Assembly (NCBI GenBank): GCA_963712055.1
Contig: CAVQGN010000003.1
Span: 772,464 to 836,463 of the forward strand
Length of the DNA: 64,000 nucleotides
DNA from: JAHBVL01 sp963712055
GTDB lineage: Bacteria > Chloroflexota > Chloroflexia > Thermomicrobiales > UBA6265
Direction of reading: 5' to 3'
Shown: positions 34,906 to 43,790 of the stretch, piece after piece
Layout: every line of letters begins with the position of its first letter
How positions within the stretch are numbered: the stretch's first letter is position 1
Made by a program: the position numbers and the translations under genes
The notes under the pieces: generated by a model
What the model was told of the DNA's origin: nothing
The model's input: only the letters and a program-made list of their open reading frames with translations
Databases searched by the model: none

Positions 34906-36957
34906 CTAGCGTGGATCGCGCAACAACCGCAGACCGTTCAACACGACGATGATCGTGCTGCCTTCGTGACCGACGACGCCGAGCGGTAACGGAATTCCGT
35001 GAATCAATGTCGTTGTCACCAGCACGATGATCACGGTCAGGGAAAAACCAAGGTTCTGCAGAATCGTTCGCCGCGTGCGTTGACTGAGCGAAACGGCGTA
35101 CGGCAGCTTGGTCAGGTCGTCGGCGATCAGAACGACATCAGCGGTTTCGAGCGCCACATCGGACCCGGCTCCACCCATTGCCACTCCGACATCGGCCGTG
35201 GCCAGGGCGGGGGCATCGTTGACACCGTCGCCAACCATGGCGACGGAGCCGTTTTCCTTGAGCCGCCGGATGGTGACCAGCTTTTCTTCTGGCAACAGTC
35301 CCGCATAGACTTTGTCGATGCCGACTTCCGCGGCGATTGCCCGGGCCACCGCTTCATGGTCGCCAGTCAACATCACGGTTTCCGTGATCCCAAGAGCATG
35401 GAGTTCATCGACCACACCGCTGGCACTCGGTCGGAGCACGTCGGCCACGCCGATGACGCCATGGATCTGCTCTGTATCGCCGACGAGTATTGCGGTTTTG
35501 CCTTCGACGCGGAGTTCATTGGCGATGACCTCGGCGTTGGTTGTATCGACCCCGCGATCGGCAAAGAGCTCGGGATTGCCAATTGCGATCTCATGACCAT
35601 CGACGGTGGCAACAAGACCTTTTCCAGTTACGGCGCGAAAATCCCGAACATCGGCGAGCACCAGTCCGCGTGCACGAGCGCCAGCGATGACGGCTTCGGC
35701 CAAGGGATGCTCGGACAAGCGCTCGGCACTCGCGGCCCGCATGAAAAGCTCATCCTCCGACCAGCTGTCTTCGCAACTGACGACATCGGTCACCCTGGGC
35801 CGGCCAATCGTCAGCGTTCCTGTCTTGTCGAACGCGACAGTTTTGACAAGACCGAGATCTTCGAGATAGCCGCCCCCCTTGAACAGGATGCCGTTGCGAG
35901 CTGCATTGGCAAGACCGGAGAGGGTGGAAGCGGGGGTCGAGATCACAAGCGCACAAGGGGACGCAACCACGAGCAACGTGATCGCCCGGTAGAAGGCGTC
36001 GCTCTGGGTCATGTCGCCAATCTGCCAGAACCCCAGGAATGCCAGCAACGATCCCACGATCACGATGATCGTGTAGGTGCCTTCGAATCGGTCAGTGAAG
36101 CGCTGGGTCGCGCTCTTTTGCTCGCGGGCATCGTCGACGATCTTGACGATCCGGGCGAGGGTGCTTTCCTGGGCGACGCGCGTGACCTGAGCTTCCATCG
36201 CACCGGTCGTATTCATGGTACCGGCGAAAATCTGATCCCCCGGGTGTTTCTGCACCGGTAGCGATTCGCCGGTGATTGCAGCTTGGTCGACCGAGGAATC
36301 ACCGGAAAGAACCACTCCGTCGATCGGGATCCGCTCACCGGGACGAATCAGAACATGGTCTCCGAGAGAAAGCTGTTCGATCGGGACAACGGCCTCGCCA
36401 TTGGGCAGGTCGTCGCTGAGGAGCGTAGCTTCCTCCGGGGTCAGATCCATAAGCGACTTTACTGCCCGCTGGGTTCGACCGAGAGCGTAGTGCTCGAGAG
36501 CGTTCGAGGTGGAAAAGAGGCCGAGGAGGATCGCGCCCTCTTCCCAATGTCCCACGAACGCCGCGCCGATTGCAGCAACGACCATCAGAAGATCGACATT
36601 GACCTGGAGGTGGATGAGATCCTGGAGAGCGGCAATGGTGGCAAACGTACCGCCAAAGAGGTACGCACCGACGAAAAGCCCGACAACTACATTTTCAGGG
36701 GCATCGAAACCGTAATCGGCCACAAGCGCAGCAACCAGAAACGACCAGCATCCAACCGCAGCGATAACGAGCTGCCAGCGTTCCCACCACGTCTCTTCTT
36801 CATCGCTCTGCGTGATCTTGCGAACGGTTTCGGCGGAGCGGGGTTCGTATCCGGGTTCTGGTTCAGGTGGCGTCGAGCCGTTGCTACGCTGGCCGTCAGT
36901 GAGGTTGGCGCGCAGTTCGCTGTCGGTTTCGGTGTGGCTGGTGGTCACTGATGGCAT
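34906..36957 (-). CDS. Heavy-metal-translocating P-type ATPase, P1B-4 type
   Basis: The product (683 residues from ATG 36957; an in-frame ATG at 36972 is possible) has the P-type signatures TGES, DKTGTLT (phosphorylated Asp), SEHPLAEA and GDGVNDAPA. Its metal-site motif in helix 4 is SPC (ASPCALVIS) rather than CPC, and the final helix carries HEGST. SPC plus HEGxT marks the P1B-4 group that exports Co, Zn or Fe(II). The N-terminus is a polar, acidic stretch without CxxC or His-rich metal-binding domains. It pumps metal out of the cytoplasm. Confidence 0.88.
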   Translation of the reverse strand: MPSVTTSHTETDSELRANLTDGQRSNGSTPPEPEPGYEPRSAETVRKITQSDEEETWWERWQLVIAAVGCWSFLVAALVADYGFDAPENVVVGLFVGAYLFGGTFATIAALQDLIHLQVNVDLLMVVAAIGAAFVGHWEEGAILLGLFSTSNALEHYALGRTQRAVKSLMDLTPEEATLLSDDLPNGEAVVPIEQLSLGDHVLIRPGERIPIDGVVLSGDSSVDQAAITGESLPVQKHPGDQIFAGTMNTTGAMEAQVTRVAQESTLARIVKIVDDAREQKSATQRFTDRFEGTYTIIVIVGSLLAFLGFWQIGDMTQSDAFYRAITLLVVASPCALVISTPASTLSGLANAARNGILFKGGGYLEDLGLVKTVAFDKTGTLTIGRPRVTDVVSCEDSWSEDELFMRAASAERLSEHPLAEAVIAGARARGLVLADVRDFRAVTGKGLVATVDGHEIAIGNPELFADRGVDTTNAEVIANELRVEGKTAILVGDTEQIHGVIGVADVLRPSASGVVDELHALGITETVMLTGDHEAVARAIAAEVGIDKVYAGLLPEEKLVTIRRLKENGSVAMVGDGVNDAPALATADVGVAMGGAGSDVALETADVVLIADDLTKLPYAVSLSQRTRRTILQNLGFSLTVIIVLVTTTLIHGIPLPLGVVGHEGSTIIVVLNGLRLLRDPR

Positions 36958-37064
36958 CCCGGCAAGAACCAAAATCCGACGAATATCGTCAGAATTGGAA
37001 CGAACGTTCTACCTATTCAAGTGTAGCAGTGTTGAGTCCCTGTCCTGACCGCGTCCTTCATATC

Positions 37065-37088
37065 CTCCCGGTTTGTGCAGACCGGGAG
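37065..37088. promoter_or_regulatory. Inverted repeat between the metal ATPase and the S51-like gene
   Basis: CTCCCGGT (37065-37072) pairs perfectly with ACCGGGAG (37081-37088) around 8 bases. It lies in the 228-bp divergent intergenic region. It could be an operator or an RNA hairpin; no U-tract is present. A separate 8-bp palindrome GAACGTTC is at 37002-37009. Confidence 0.35.
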
Positions 37089-37185
37089 CGAAGGATCCGC
37101 GTGTAGTGTCGGCACGGGGGAAACGGGCGATGTTTTCTACAACTGAAGGTGGATTGTGCGGCGCGGCAGTTGATGGAGAGAAGGG

Positions 37186-38001
37186 ATGACCTCGGTTGGC
37201 GGAAAAATCGTTCTCTTTGGTTCCGGTGAAACCGCCAAGCAGGGACGCAAGATCCAGGAATCGTTGCTGATGGCCTATCCCAGACCGGTCAGGGTTGCGA
37301 TTGTCGAAACGCCAGCCGGGTTTCAACCCAATGTCGACATTGTGACTCAGAAAATCGCCACGTTCTACAGCCACAATCTTCAGAACGCGAAACCCGCCAT
37401 CACGATCGTTCCGGCCCGCAAACGGGGAAGTGATTTCGACCCCGGTGATCCGGAGATTGCGCATCTGCTCGATGATGCGGACGTGATCTTTTCGGGTCCT
37501 GGAAGTCCCTCGTACACCATTCGCCAACTGCAGGACAGCGCGACACTGCAGAAGATGCGGAATGCGCTCAGTCGGGGCGCGACCGTGATTCTGGCGAGCG
37601 CAGCCGCGCTAGCGGTGGGCCGAAAAGCGATACCGGTCTACGAAATCTACAAAGTCGGTGACGACCCCGTCTGGATTGATGGTCTCAATCTGCTGGCGGA
37701 CTTCGGACTGAATGTGGCCGTCGTAGCACACTGGAATAACTCCGAAGGTGGCCCCGAGCTCGACACTAGCCATGCGTTTATCGGTGCGGATCGGTTCGAA
37801 TCGCTCCTGGCGCACTTGCCACTCGAAACGACTGTGCTCGGGGTTGACGAGCACACGGCTGTGATTCTGGAGCAGACCCCGGATACTGCTCGGGTCGAAG
37901 GCGCTGGCGTCGTCACGGTGATCAGCGGCACCGGAACCCACATCTTTCCAGCAGGATCGATGTTTCCGTTGTCCCTCTTGCGTGAAAGTCGGTGTGCATG
38001 A
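37186..38001 (+). CDS. Peptidase S51/cyanophycinase-like protein (class I glutamine-amidotransferase fold)
   Basis: The 271-residue protein starts KIVLFGSGETAKQG. It has a VIFSGPGSPSYTIRQL loop and a likely nucleophile region ILASAAALAVG where S51 peptidases carry GxSAG. Here the sequence is ASAAA, so the serine is present but the context is altered. Family relatives include dipeptidase E and cyanophycinase. Activity is therefore plausible but not certain. The stop overlaps the photolyase start by 4 bp. Confidence 0.6.
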   Translation: MTSVGGKIVLFGSGETAKQGRKIQESLLMAYPRPVRVAIVETPAGFQPNVDIVTQKIATFYSHNLQNAKPAITIVPARKRGSDFDPGDPEIAHLLDDADVIFSGPGSPSYTIRQLQDSATLQKMRNALSRGATVILASAAALAVGRKAIPVYEIYKVGDDPVWIDGLNLLADFGLNVAVVAHWNNSEGGPELDTSHAFIGADRFESLLAHLPLETTVLGVDEHTAVILEQTPDTARVEGAGVVTVISGTGTHIFPAGSMFPLSLLRESRCA

Positions 38002-39377
38002 TCGAACGGATTACCGCCATCGACCGCTCCGATCCCCGCATTGCGTTCCTTTCCCAGAAGCCGTTACCGGAAAAACCGGGTTGCGTACTTTGGTGGATGA
38101 GTCGGTCCCAACGCGCGACAAACAACCAGACGGGAAACCTCGCTATTGCTATCGCCAATGAACTTGGCCTGCCCGTGGTGGCCGTTTTTTGCATGGCACC
38201 GGTTTATCCCCGGGCCACGTTGCGGGCCTACCACTTCATGGCCGAAGGTTTGGCAACCATCCCAGACCGTCTCGCTGAGCGAGGCGTTGGCTGGATTCTG
38301 CGCGTGGGTGAACCGGAACGGATCGTACCGGAAGTCGCCAAACAATGCGGCGCGGCGGTCGTGGTTGCCGATTTCGACCCGCTTGCGGCCGGACGAACCT
38401 GGCGTCAGCAAGTGGCGGATCGGATAGCGGTGTCAATGGTCACGGTAGATAGCGACACCGTGGTGCCATCGTCACTCTTTCCAAAGGAAGAATGGGCGCC
38501 GCGAACGATTCGTCCCAAGATTCACCGACTACTGCCCGAGTTTTTGCAGCCGATTCCGAATCCGGTCGCGGACCGGCGTTCCTCCGTCTGCGAAGCGCAC
38601 GACCCGCTGACAGTGATTCGGACGCTGCCGCTTGACCAGAGCGTTGGTCCGTCGACCCGATTTCAGGGCGGTTCGGACCAGGCTCACGCCCGTTTGCAGA
38701 CGTTTCTCACTCTCCGATTGGCGGGCTATGCCGATGGGCGCAACCATGCCGATCGGGATGGCACGAGCGAGTTGTCACCCTATCTTCATTTCGGTCAGAT
38801 CAGTCCGCTCGAGATCGCGCTGAAGGTGATCGACGCGGACGCGCCGCCCGAATCAGTCGATGCGTTCATCAACGAAATGGTGGTGCAGCGGGAACTGGCG
38901 ATCAATTTTGCATTGCGGAATCCCGATTACGATCAGTTTGCTGGTTTGCCCGATTGGGGGCGAAAAACCCTCCGGGAGCATGCCGCCGATCCCCGTCCGG
39001 TGCGATACGATCGGGCCACCCTGGAAGCTGGCCGAACGAACGACCCGCTTTGGAACGCTGCTCAGGTGCAGATGGTTCGAGAAGGATGGATGCCGAATCG
39101 CTTGCGCATGTACTGGGCCAAGCAGTTGCTGCTCTGGACGGAATCACCAGAAATCGCCTTCGAAACCGCCAAGACGTTCAACGATCGCTATTTTCTCGAC
39201 GGGCGCGACGCCAACGGGTATGCCGGTATCGCGTGGTCGATTGGCGGCCGCCACGACCGCCCATTTCCGCCGAATCGGGCCATATCTGGTCTCGTGCGAC
39301 CGATGGGAAGCGCCGGAATGCGGCGGCATTTTGACGTTGATGCGTACATTTCTCAGGTCAATCGCCGTTTCGGGTGA
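37998..39377 (+). CDS. phr: Class II deoxyribodipyrimidine (CPD) photolyase
   Basis: The ATG at 37998 overlaps the upstream stop. The 459-residue protein shows class II features: WWMSRSQRATNNQTGNLAIA in the N-terminal alpha/beta domain, EEWAPRTIRPKIHRLLPEFL in the linker and a C-terminal FAD-binding helical domain (DGRNHADRDGTSELSPYLHFGQ; NDPLWNAAQ; RMYWAKQLLLWT). The enzyme repairs cyclobutane pyrimidine dimers using blue light and FADH-. Length fits class II enzymes. Coupling to an S51-like gene is unusual. Confidence 0.88.
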   Translation: MIERITAIDRSDPRIAFLSQKPLPEKPGCVLWWMSRSQRATNNQTGNLAIAIANELGLPVVAVFCMAPVYPRATLRAYHFMAEGLATIPDRLAERGVGWILRVGEPERIVPEVAKQCGAAVVVADFDPLAAGRTWRQQVADRIAVSMVTVDSDTVVPSSLFPKEEWAPRTIRPKIHRLLPEFLQPIPNPVADRRSSVCEAHDPLTVIRTLPLDQSVGPSTRFQGGSDQAHARLQTFLTLRLAGYADGRNHADRDGTSELSPYLHFGQISPLEIALKVIDADAPPESVDAFINEMVVQRELAINFALRNPDYDQFAGLPDWGRKTLREHAADPRPVRYDRATLEAGRTNDPLWNAAQVQMVREGWMPNRLRMYWAKQLLLWTESPEIAFETAKTFNDRYFLDGRDANGYAGIAWSIGGRHDRPFPPNRAISGLVRPMGSAGMRRHFDVDAYISQVNRRFG

Positions 39378-39520
39378 TAATTGGTGCAGTTGTGTCTCCT
39401 TGATGGTCTAGCCGTGTGCGGACGTCCAGGTTTTTCTGGCGAATAGCGGGCGGTTGGACAGAGGTTGCTGGCATCACAACGCTTGCTCTTCGAGAGCGAG
39501 CCGATGAGGAGGTTCAGGCG

Positions 39521-39790
39521 ATGAAGCGGCGGTCGGTTTTGCGAGTCTTTGGCCGAGTCCAGGGCGTCAACTACCGACGTGCTGCGCAGCGTGAAGCGGT
39601 TCGGCTGGGCGTTACTGGTTTCGCGCGGAATATGCCAGACGATTCGGTATGGATCGAAGTTGAAGGTGAAGACGAAGCGATGTCTGCATTCATCATCTGG
39701 TGTGAAAAGGGACCACCTCGATCGGTGGTCGACAAATTCGAAGTCCAGGACGGCGACCTCGTCGGCTACAAAGGCTTCGAGATTTACTAG
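39521..39790 (+). CDS. Acylphosphatase
   Basis: ATG 39521 follows AGGAGGTTCAGGCG. The 89-residue protein has the catalytic Arg (GRVQGVNYRRAAQREA) and Asn (VTGFARNMPDDSVWIEVEG). It also has the C-terminal strand-helix-strand typical of the family. It hydrolyses acyl phosphates such as 1,3-bisphosphoglycerate or carbamoyl phosphate. The usual Phe in GVxFR is replaced by Asn (GVNYR). Convergent with the next gene, with 9 bp between the stops. Confidence 0.85.
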   Translation: MKRRSVLRVFGRVQGVNYRRAAQREAVRLGVTGFARNMPDDSVWIEVEGEDEAMSAFIIWCEKGPPRSVVDKFEVQDGDLVGYKGFEIY

Positions 39791-39799
39791 ACTGTCCGT

Positions 39800-40837
39800 C
39801 TATCCACTCCTGGCAACCGTTTCCGCGTTGGTCAGAACTTCGGCATGCAATTCAGCAAGTTGCCCCTGAATCGACACCGGCAGGCTATCGAACCGATCCT
39901 GCGCGGCTAGAGGCAACGCCAGGCGTAACCGCCAGACGCGGCGAGCCTCATCGCGGGTCAGCGCGTCGGAGGTCATTGCGGGCGCGCTCCATTGACGGCA
40001 GGCTTCCTCGATAGCCGCTGGTTCGAGCGGGAGGAGTTTTTCCACGATATAGGTGATGGCCGCAGTCTGAACCGCTGGTGTAGCGGTCGTTCGGGCTGGT
40101 AGCGATACGAGTCGGGGCGATCGGGCGGTTTCGGCTGCCGCGGATGCCTTTCCGGTCGGCCCGAAACTGGCAACCTGCTCCGGAACGATGCGGCGGGTTT
40201 CCAGAATGCCGGCAAAGATGATGACAACGCCGATTGACATGGCGATATAGAGGTATTCGTGGTGGCCAAGCCTGGTCAGGGTTCCACCCATCGCTACGAC
40301 CACCGTTCCGAGAGCGATCAGGACACAGCCGATCATCCGGTGACGCTGAATCCCGAGTTTGCGGAAACGCCAGGCGGAATAGAGAGCGCCCCCGACCAGG
40401 ATCAGGGTGCCGATCGTGTTGATGCTGATCGTCAGACCGACGAGCGCGGGACTCTTGTCGAGCGCATCCCAGCCATCCTCAGGTAGGGTGGCGTTGTCTA
40501 CCGGTGTGTTGAGTACAAGCGTGGCTGCCACTGCGGTGACGAGGAGAGCGACGCCCGGGGCAAAGCGTTCGATCTTCGGTCTGGCCAGGAGATAGAGCTC
40601 GCCGAGAGCCAGATAGCCGACTACGAGAACGGCCCCGCCGAGATAGTAGATCCGGGCGAGCGGCGCGGTCCAGCCGTTGAGCGAACCAATGACTTCAGCG
40701 CCAGCCGCCGCCGCGAAGATGCCAAATGCGATCGCCCAAACGATCCGGTCGGGTTTCGGATGGCGCCAGGAATCCCGCGCGAGTATGAGTCCGCAGGCGG
40801 CGCTGACGACAAACGCGATAAGTGGAAAAACGACCAC
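39800..40837 (-). CDS. Seven-helix membrane protein with soluble C-terminal domain, unknown function
   Basis: The 345-residue protein has seven clear hydrophobic helices between residues 1 and 215. A roughly 115-residue polar tail is predicted to be helical (EKLLPLEPAAIEEACRQW; AQDRFDSLPVSIQGQLAELHAEV). The tail resembles the PCP_red / proto-chlorophyllide-reductase-like fold in its opening, but I cannot establish that. There is no signal peptide beyond helix 1. The cytochrome c lipoprotein gene is 120 bp upstream on the same strand. Confidence 0.6.
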   Translation of the reverse strand: MVVFPLIAFVVSAACGLILARDSWRHPKPDRIVWAIAFGIFAAAAGAEVIGSLNGWTAPLARIYYLGGAVLVVGYLALGELYLLARPKIERFAPGVALLVTAVAATLVLNTPVDNATLPEDGWDALDKSPALVGLTISINTIGTLILVGGALYSAWRFRKLGIQRHRMIGCVLIALGTVVVAMGGTLTRLGHHEYLYIAMSIGVVIIFAGILETRRIVPEQVASFGPTGKASAAAETARSPRLVSLPARTTATPAVQTAAITYIVEKLLPLEPAAIEEACRQWSAPAMTSDALTRDEARRVWRLRLALPLAAQDRFDSLPVSIQGQLAELHAEVLTNAETVARSG

Positions 40838-40958
40838 GGTTGGGGACTCCGCGCGGAGCGAATGTGGCGGGCGAACGGCAATCCATCAACCGGACTGCCC
40901 GAGGATTCTACCCGTTTCGACGACTGATCGTGGCGCTCTGGGTATCGTGAACCACGAT

Positions 40959-41435
40959 TTACTCGGACTGCTGGCGGATGAAGGCGATGATGGCGGCGAG
41001 CTGTCGATCGGACAAGCGAGTTTCTGCGACGGGGTTCACGGTGGCATGCCCTTCGCGGACGAGAACGTAGATTTCGGCATCGGAGAGTACGTCTGCCGGA
41101 TTTTCGGGTCCGGCCAGTGGTGAAGCGGTGCCGGCGCCATCGGGACGGTGACATTGTTGGCATTGGAACTGGAATTGCTGCCGACCAAGGGTGACATCAC
41201 CGGCGGAGGCATCGAACTCGGTACTGGCCACCTCGATTGGGGTGGCGCCCGCCGCGATGGCCGATGCCTGCTGTTGGACGAATGCGGTGGCCGTGGCCAT
41301 TTGCTCGCTGGAGAGCGTTGGCGTCGGCTGGATACCGAGGAGATCGTTGATTTCCTCTTCAGAGGCACGACCGCAAGCGGCGATGAGCAGAACGACGCTG
41401 CAGGTAAGCAGGAGAACGAGAGCGCGTTTCCTCAT
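40959..41435 (-). CDS. Mono-haem cytochrome c lipoprotein
   Basis: The 158-residue protein has a lipoprotein signal with lipobox LIAAC (Cys21). After a flexible Thr/Ala/Gln-rich linker comes a single haem-binding motif CQQCH at residues 92-96. The distal methionine is not obvious in the short C-terminal part (RLSDRQLAAIIAFIRQQ). It is a membrane-tethered electron carrier of class I cytochrome type on the outer face of the membrane. No oxidase or reductase genes are adjacent. Confidence 0.8.
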   Translation of the reverse strand: MRKRALVLLLTCSVVLLIAACGRASEEEINDLLGIQPTPTLSSEQMATATAFVQQQASAIAAGATPIEVASTEFDASAGDVTLGRQQFQFQCQQCHRPDGAGTASPLAGPENPADVLSDAEIYVLVREGHATVNPVAETRLSDRQLAAIIAFIRQQSE

Positions 41436-41577
41436 GGATGAACTCCTGGCCAGCAGATCAGTCGACGCGGGTACGTGTGGCTGAAGGATAGCGACGTGGT
41501 GGGACGAGCGTCAATGTGGGGTGGGCACGGAAAGCGCTCACCCTGATTGGTTCTGTCCAATCAAACCCTTGGTTCGG

Positions 41578-42147
41578 CTACGGCAACGAAAAGCGCAACT
41601 CGTCGACGACGTCATCCAACAGCCAGCGATCTCCGTTTCGGACGAAAACGAACTGGTAGGTTTTTTCGACCGGGATGAGGGCTGGGTCGAGGTGGACGGT
41701 GGCGATGACTCGACCGTCTGGCAGGGTCAGGATCGGCTCGATGGCGAGGATGAGCGTGGTTTCGTCGTCCGGATCGGTGACGACCGGTGTACCGAGGGTG
41801 GCCAGGAGGGCTGGGCTGAGAAGACGCTGGAGATAGGCGTCGCTGAAATCGGCGTAAGCGCGGGTGGGGTCGTCGCTGTCGAGGCAGAGCACGATCCTCG
41901 CCACGACCGCGCGGATCGCGTTGGCGGTTTTGGGGTCGACTGGTTCGATTCCCTGATAGGACCGTGGTAAGGGCGTTGCCGGGACTGGCGTGGCGGCGAG
42001 GTCCTCGAGTTCGGCCAGGGGACGAGGGTCGTTGGGGCAGACCAGCGCCACCGGTGTGGCCTTTTCTGCAGCCATAATGCCGGGCCAGCAAACGCCGACG
42101 AGTCCGGCGACGAGCGCCAGCAGCAACCAGTGTCTAGGGCTTGCCAA
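41578..42147 (-). CDS. Putative lipoprotein with SnoaL/NTF2-like C-terminal domain
   Basis: The likely start is TTG at 42147, overlapping the stop of the aminotransferase gene by 14 bp. An open reading frame continues further upstream but translates implausibly. The 189-residue product has a signal with lipobox-like LVGVC, a Pro/Ala linker, then a domain with YADFSDAYLQRLLSP and YQFVFVRNGDRWLLDD. The latter strand pattern is typical of NTF2-like folds. Function unknown. It is probably translated with the aminotransferase. Confidence 0.55.
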   Translation of the reverse strand: MASPRHWLLLALVAGLVGVCWPGIMAAEKATPVALVCPNDPRPLAELEDLAATPVPATPLPRSYQGIEPVDPKTANAIRAVVARIVLCLDSDDPTRAYADFSDAYLQRLLSPALLATLGTPVVTDPDDETTLILAIEPILTLPDGRVIATVHLDPALIPVEKTYQFVFVRNGDRWLLDDVVDELRFSLP

Positions 42148-43327
42148 CGGTCTGATTCTGGTCGTCCCAGCCTGCGAGCGCGGCCATGGCGGCACCGACG
42201 CCGGCGCCGAAGGTGACCGGGTAGCCGATATCGGCGAGGCTCCTTTCGAGAATCGCCAATTGGCTGGCCAGCATGGTCGGATGCGCGGCCATCCCCATAT
42301 GGCCGAGGCGGAAGAGTTTGCCGTTGAGTTCGCCATAGCCAGGCGAGATCATGACGCCATAGCGATCGCGCATCGTGCCGCGAATCATGGCGTCGGTCAC
42401 CCCAGCTGGCATGGTGACTGCGGTAACACAAGGGGCGGCGATATCGTCGCTGGCGGCCCAGAGATCGAGCCCGAGGGCGGTCACGCCGATCCGACAGGCG
42501 CGGGCGATGGCCTGATGTCGTGCGGCCATATGATCGACCCCTTCCTCGAGCGCCTGGGTCAGGGTCGAGTGGAGGGCGTAGATTTCGCTGACGGAGGGGG
42601 TGTAGGGAAAGCGTTGTTCCTCGATCCAGGTCGTTTTCCAGTCGAGGATCGAGAGAAAGGTGTTGCGAACTGGATGAGGATGGTCCTCCATCGCTTTCCA
42701 GGCGGCTGGACTGATCGCCATCAGCGAGAGCCCGGGTGTGCCGCCGAGACATTTCTGCGGACCGGCAATGGCGACATCGATCCCCCAGGTTTCCGGGCAG
42801 ACGGCCTCGCCGCCGAGTCCGGAAACTGTATCGACAATCGTCAGCACGCCGAAATCACGGGCGATGGAGCCGATCTCCCTGACCGGATTGATGGTTCCCG
42901 ATGGCGTTTCCGAGTGAACCATGCTGAGAAACTTGATCCCCGGATTCGCATTCAAGGCATCGCGGACGGTTTGTGGATCGATCGCTTCGTTGTAGGGAAC
43001 CGCGACTTCGATGACTTCGCCGCCAAAGCGGGTGATGAACCCCTCGAACCATTTACCGAAGACTCCTGAGACGAGGTTGAGGACACGGTCTCCTGGGGCG
43101 ATCAGGCTCGCCGCTGCCGCTTCGATCCCGAGGACCGCTTCGGCTTGCATGATGACGACGTCGTACCCGGTCTGGTAGACCTCCTGGAGGAGGGAGGTCG
43201 TTTCAGCAAAGAACTCCTTGAACGACGGGTCGTAGTGATAGAGAACCGGTTTGCTCATGTCGCGGCGGGTGCGGTCGGGGACTTCGACCGGACCGCCAGC
43301 GAGGGTCATTCGTGGCCAGTTGGGCAT
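42134..43327 (-). CDS. Class V PLP-dependent aminotransferase (alanine-glyoxylate/PucG-like)
   Basis: ATG 43327 follows GGAAGGAATCCTCGA; upstream in-frame sequence consists of repeats and is rejected as coding. The 397-residue protein has the cofactor aspartate (LTIVDTVSGLGGE) and the PLP lysine in GPQKCLGG. Its C-terminal substrate-binding region reads MISPGYGELNGKLFRLGHMG. Relatives include serine-glyoxylate, alanine-glyoxylate and ureidoglycine-glyoxylate aminotransferases. It lies downstream of a BMP-type substrate-binding protein, so a role in nitrogen or purine salvage is possible but unproved. Confidence 0.85.
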   Translation of the reverse strand: MPNWPRMTLAGGPVEVPDRTRRDMSKPVLYHYDPSFKEFFAETTSLLQEVYQTGYDVVIMQAEAVLGIEAAAASLIAPGDRVLNLVSGVFGKWFEGFITRFGGEVIEVAVPYNEAIDPQTVRDALNANPGIKFLSMVHSETPSGTINPVREIGSIARDFGVLTIVDTVSGLGGEAVCPETWGIDVAIAGPQKCLGGTPGLSLMAISPAAWKAMEDHPHPVRNTFLSILDWKTTWIEEQRFPYTPSVSEIYALHSTLTQALEEGVDHMAARHQAIARACRIGVTALGLDLWAASDDIAAPCVTAVTMPAGVTDAMIRGTMRDRYGVMISPGYGELNGKLFRLGHMGMAAHPTMLASQLAILERSLADIGYPVTFGAGVGAAMAALAGWDDQNQTVGKP

Positions 43328-43351
43328 TCGAGGATTCCTTCCAGTGATTTC

Positions 43352-43746
43352 GTCATCCTGAGGAACGAAGGATCTCCTGCCGCAGCAGTCTGCGCGACAG
43401 AGGAGAGATTCTTCGCTGCGCTCAGAATGACAACTGAGCTCTGCACTCAGTTCGTCCAGCCGCATCATGTCATCCTGAGGAACGAAGGATCTCTGCCGCA
43501 GCAGTTTGCGCGACAAGGAGAGATTCTTCGCTGCGCTCAGAATGACAATCTCTGCGCTCAGAATGACAAGAGTATGCTCAGGATGACAACTCTGCACTCA
43601 GTTCGGCCGCTTCATGTCATCCTGAGGAACGAAGGATCTCCTGCCGCAGCAGTCTGCGCGACGGAGAGGAGAGATTCTTCGCTGCGCTCAGAATGACAAG
43701 TACTTGTGCGCTCAGAATGACAATACTCTGCGCTCAGAATGACAAA
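43352..43746. repeat. Cluster of imperfect palindromic repeats (about 80 bp, three copies plus fragments)
   Basis: Three near-identical units lie at 43352-43432, 43469-43547 and 43616-43698. Each starts GTCATCCTGAGGAACGAAGG and ends CTTCGCTGCGCTCAGAATGA, and these ends are partly complementary, so each unit can fold into a long hairpin. Extra right-end fragments (GCGCTCAGAATGACA) occur at about 43553-43568, 43708-43722 and 43730-43745. They fill most of the 463-bp gap between the aminotransferase and BMP genes. Confidence 0.8.
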
Positions 43747-43790
43747 ATAGAGGATCTCCTGTCGGCAGCAGCCCGCGCGCTGCAGATACG

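Noticed and set aside
34999..36261. Long plus-strand open frame (420 codons) opposite the metal ATPase
   Set aside because: It lies wholly antisense to a protein with all P-type ATPase motifs; the translation is rich in His, Gly and Asp without family features.
37780..37810. TTCGAATC-like sequence suggesting a tRNA T-arm
   Set aside because: It is inside the S51-like coding region and no cloverleaf can be built around it.
43328..43597. N-terminal extension of the aminotransferase
   Set aside because: The added residues are translated hairpin repeats, and a good ribosome-binding site precedes the ATG at 43327.
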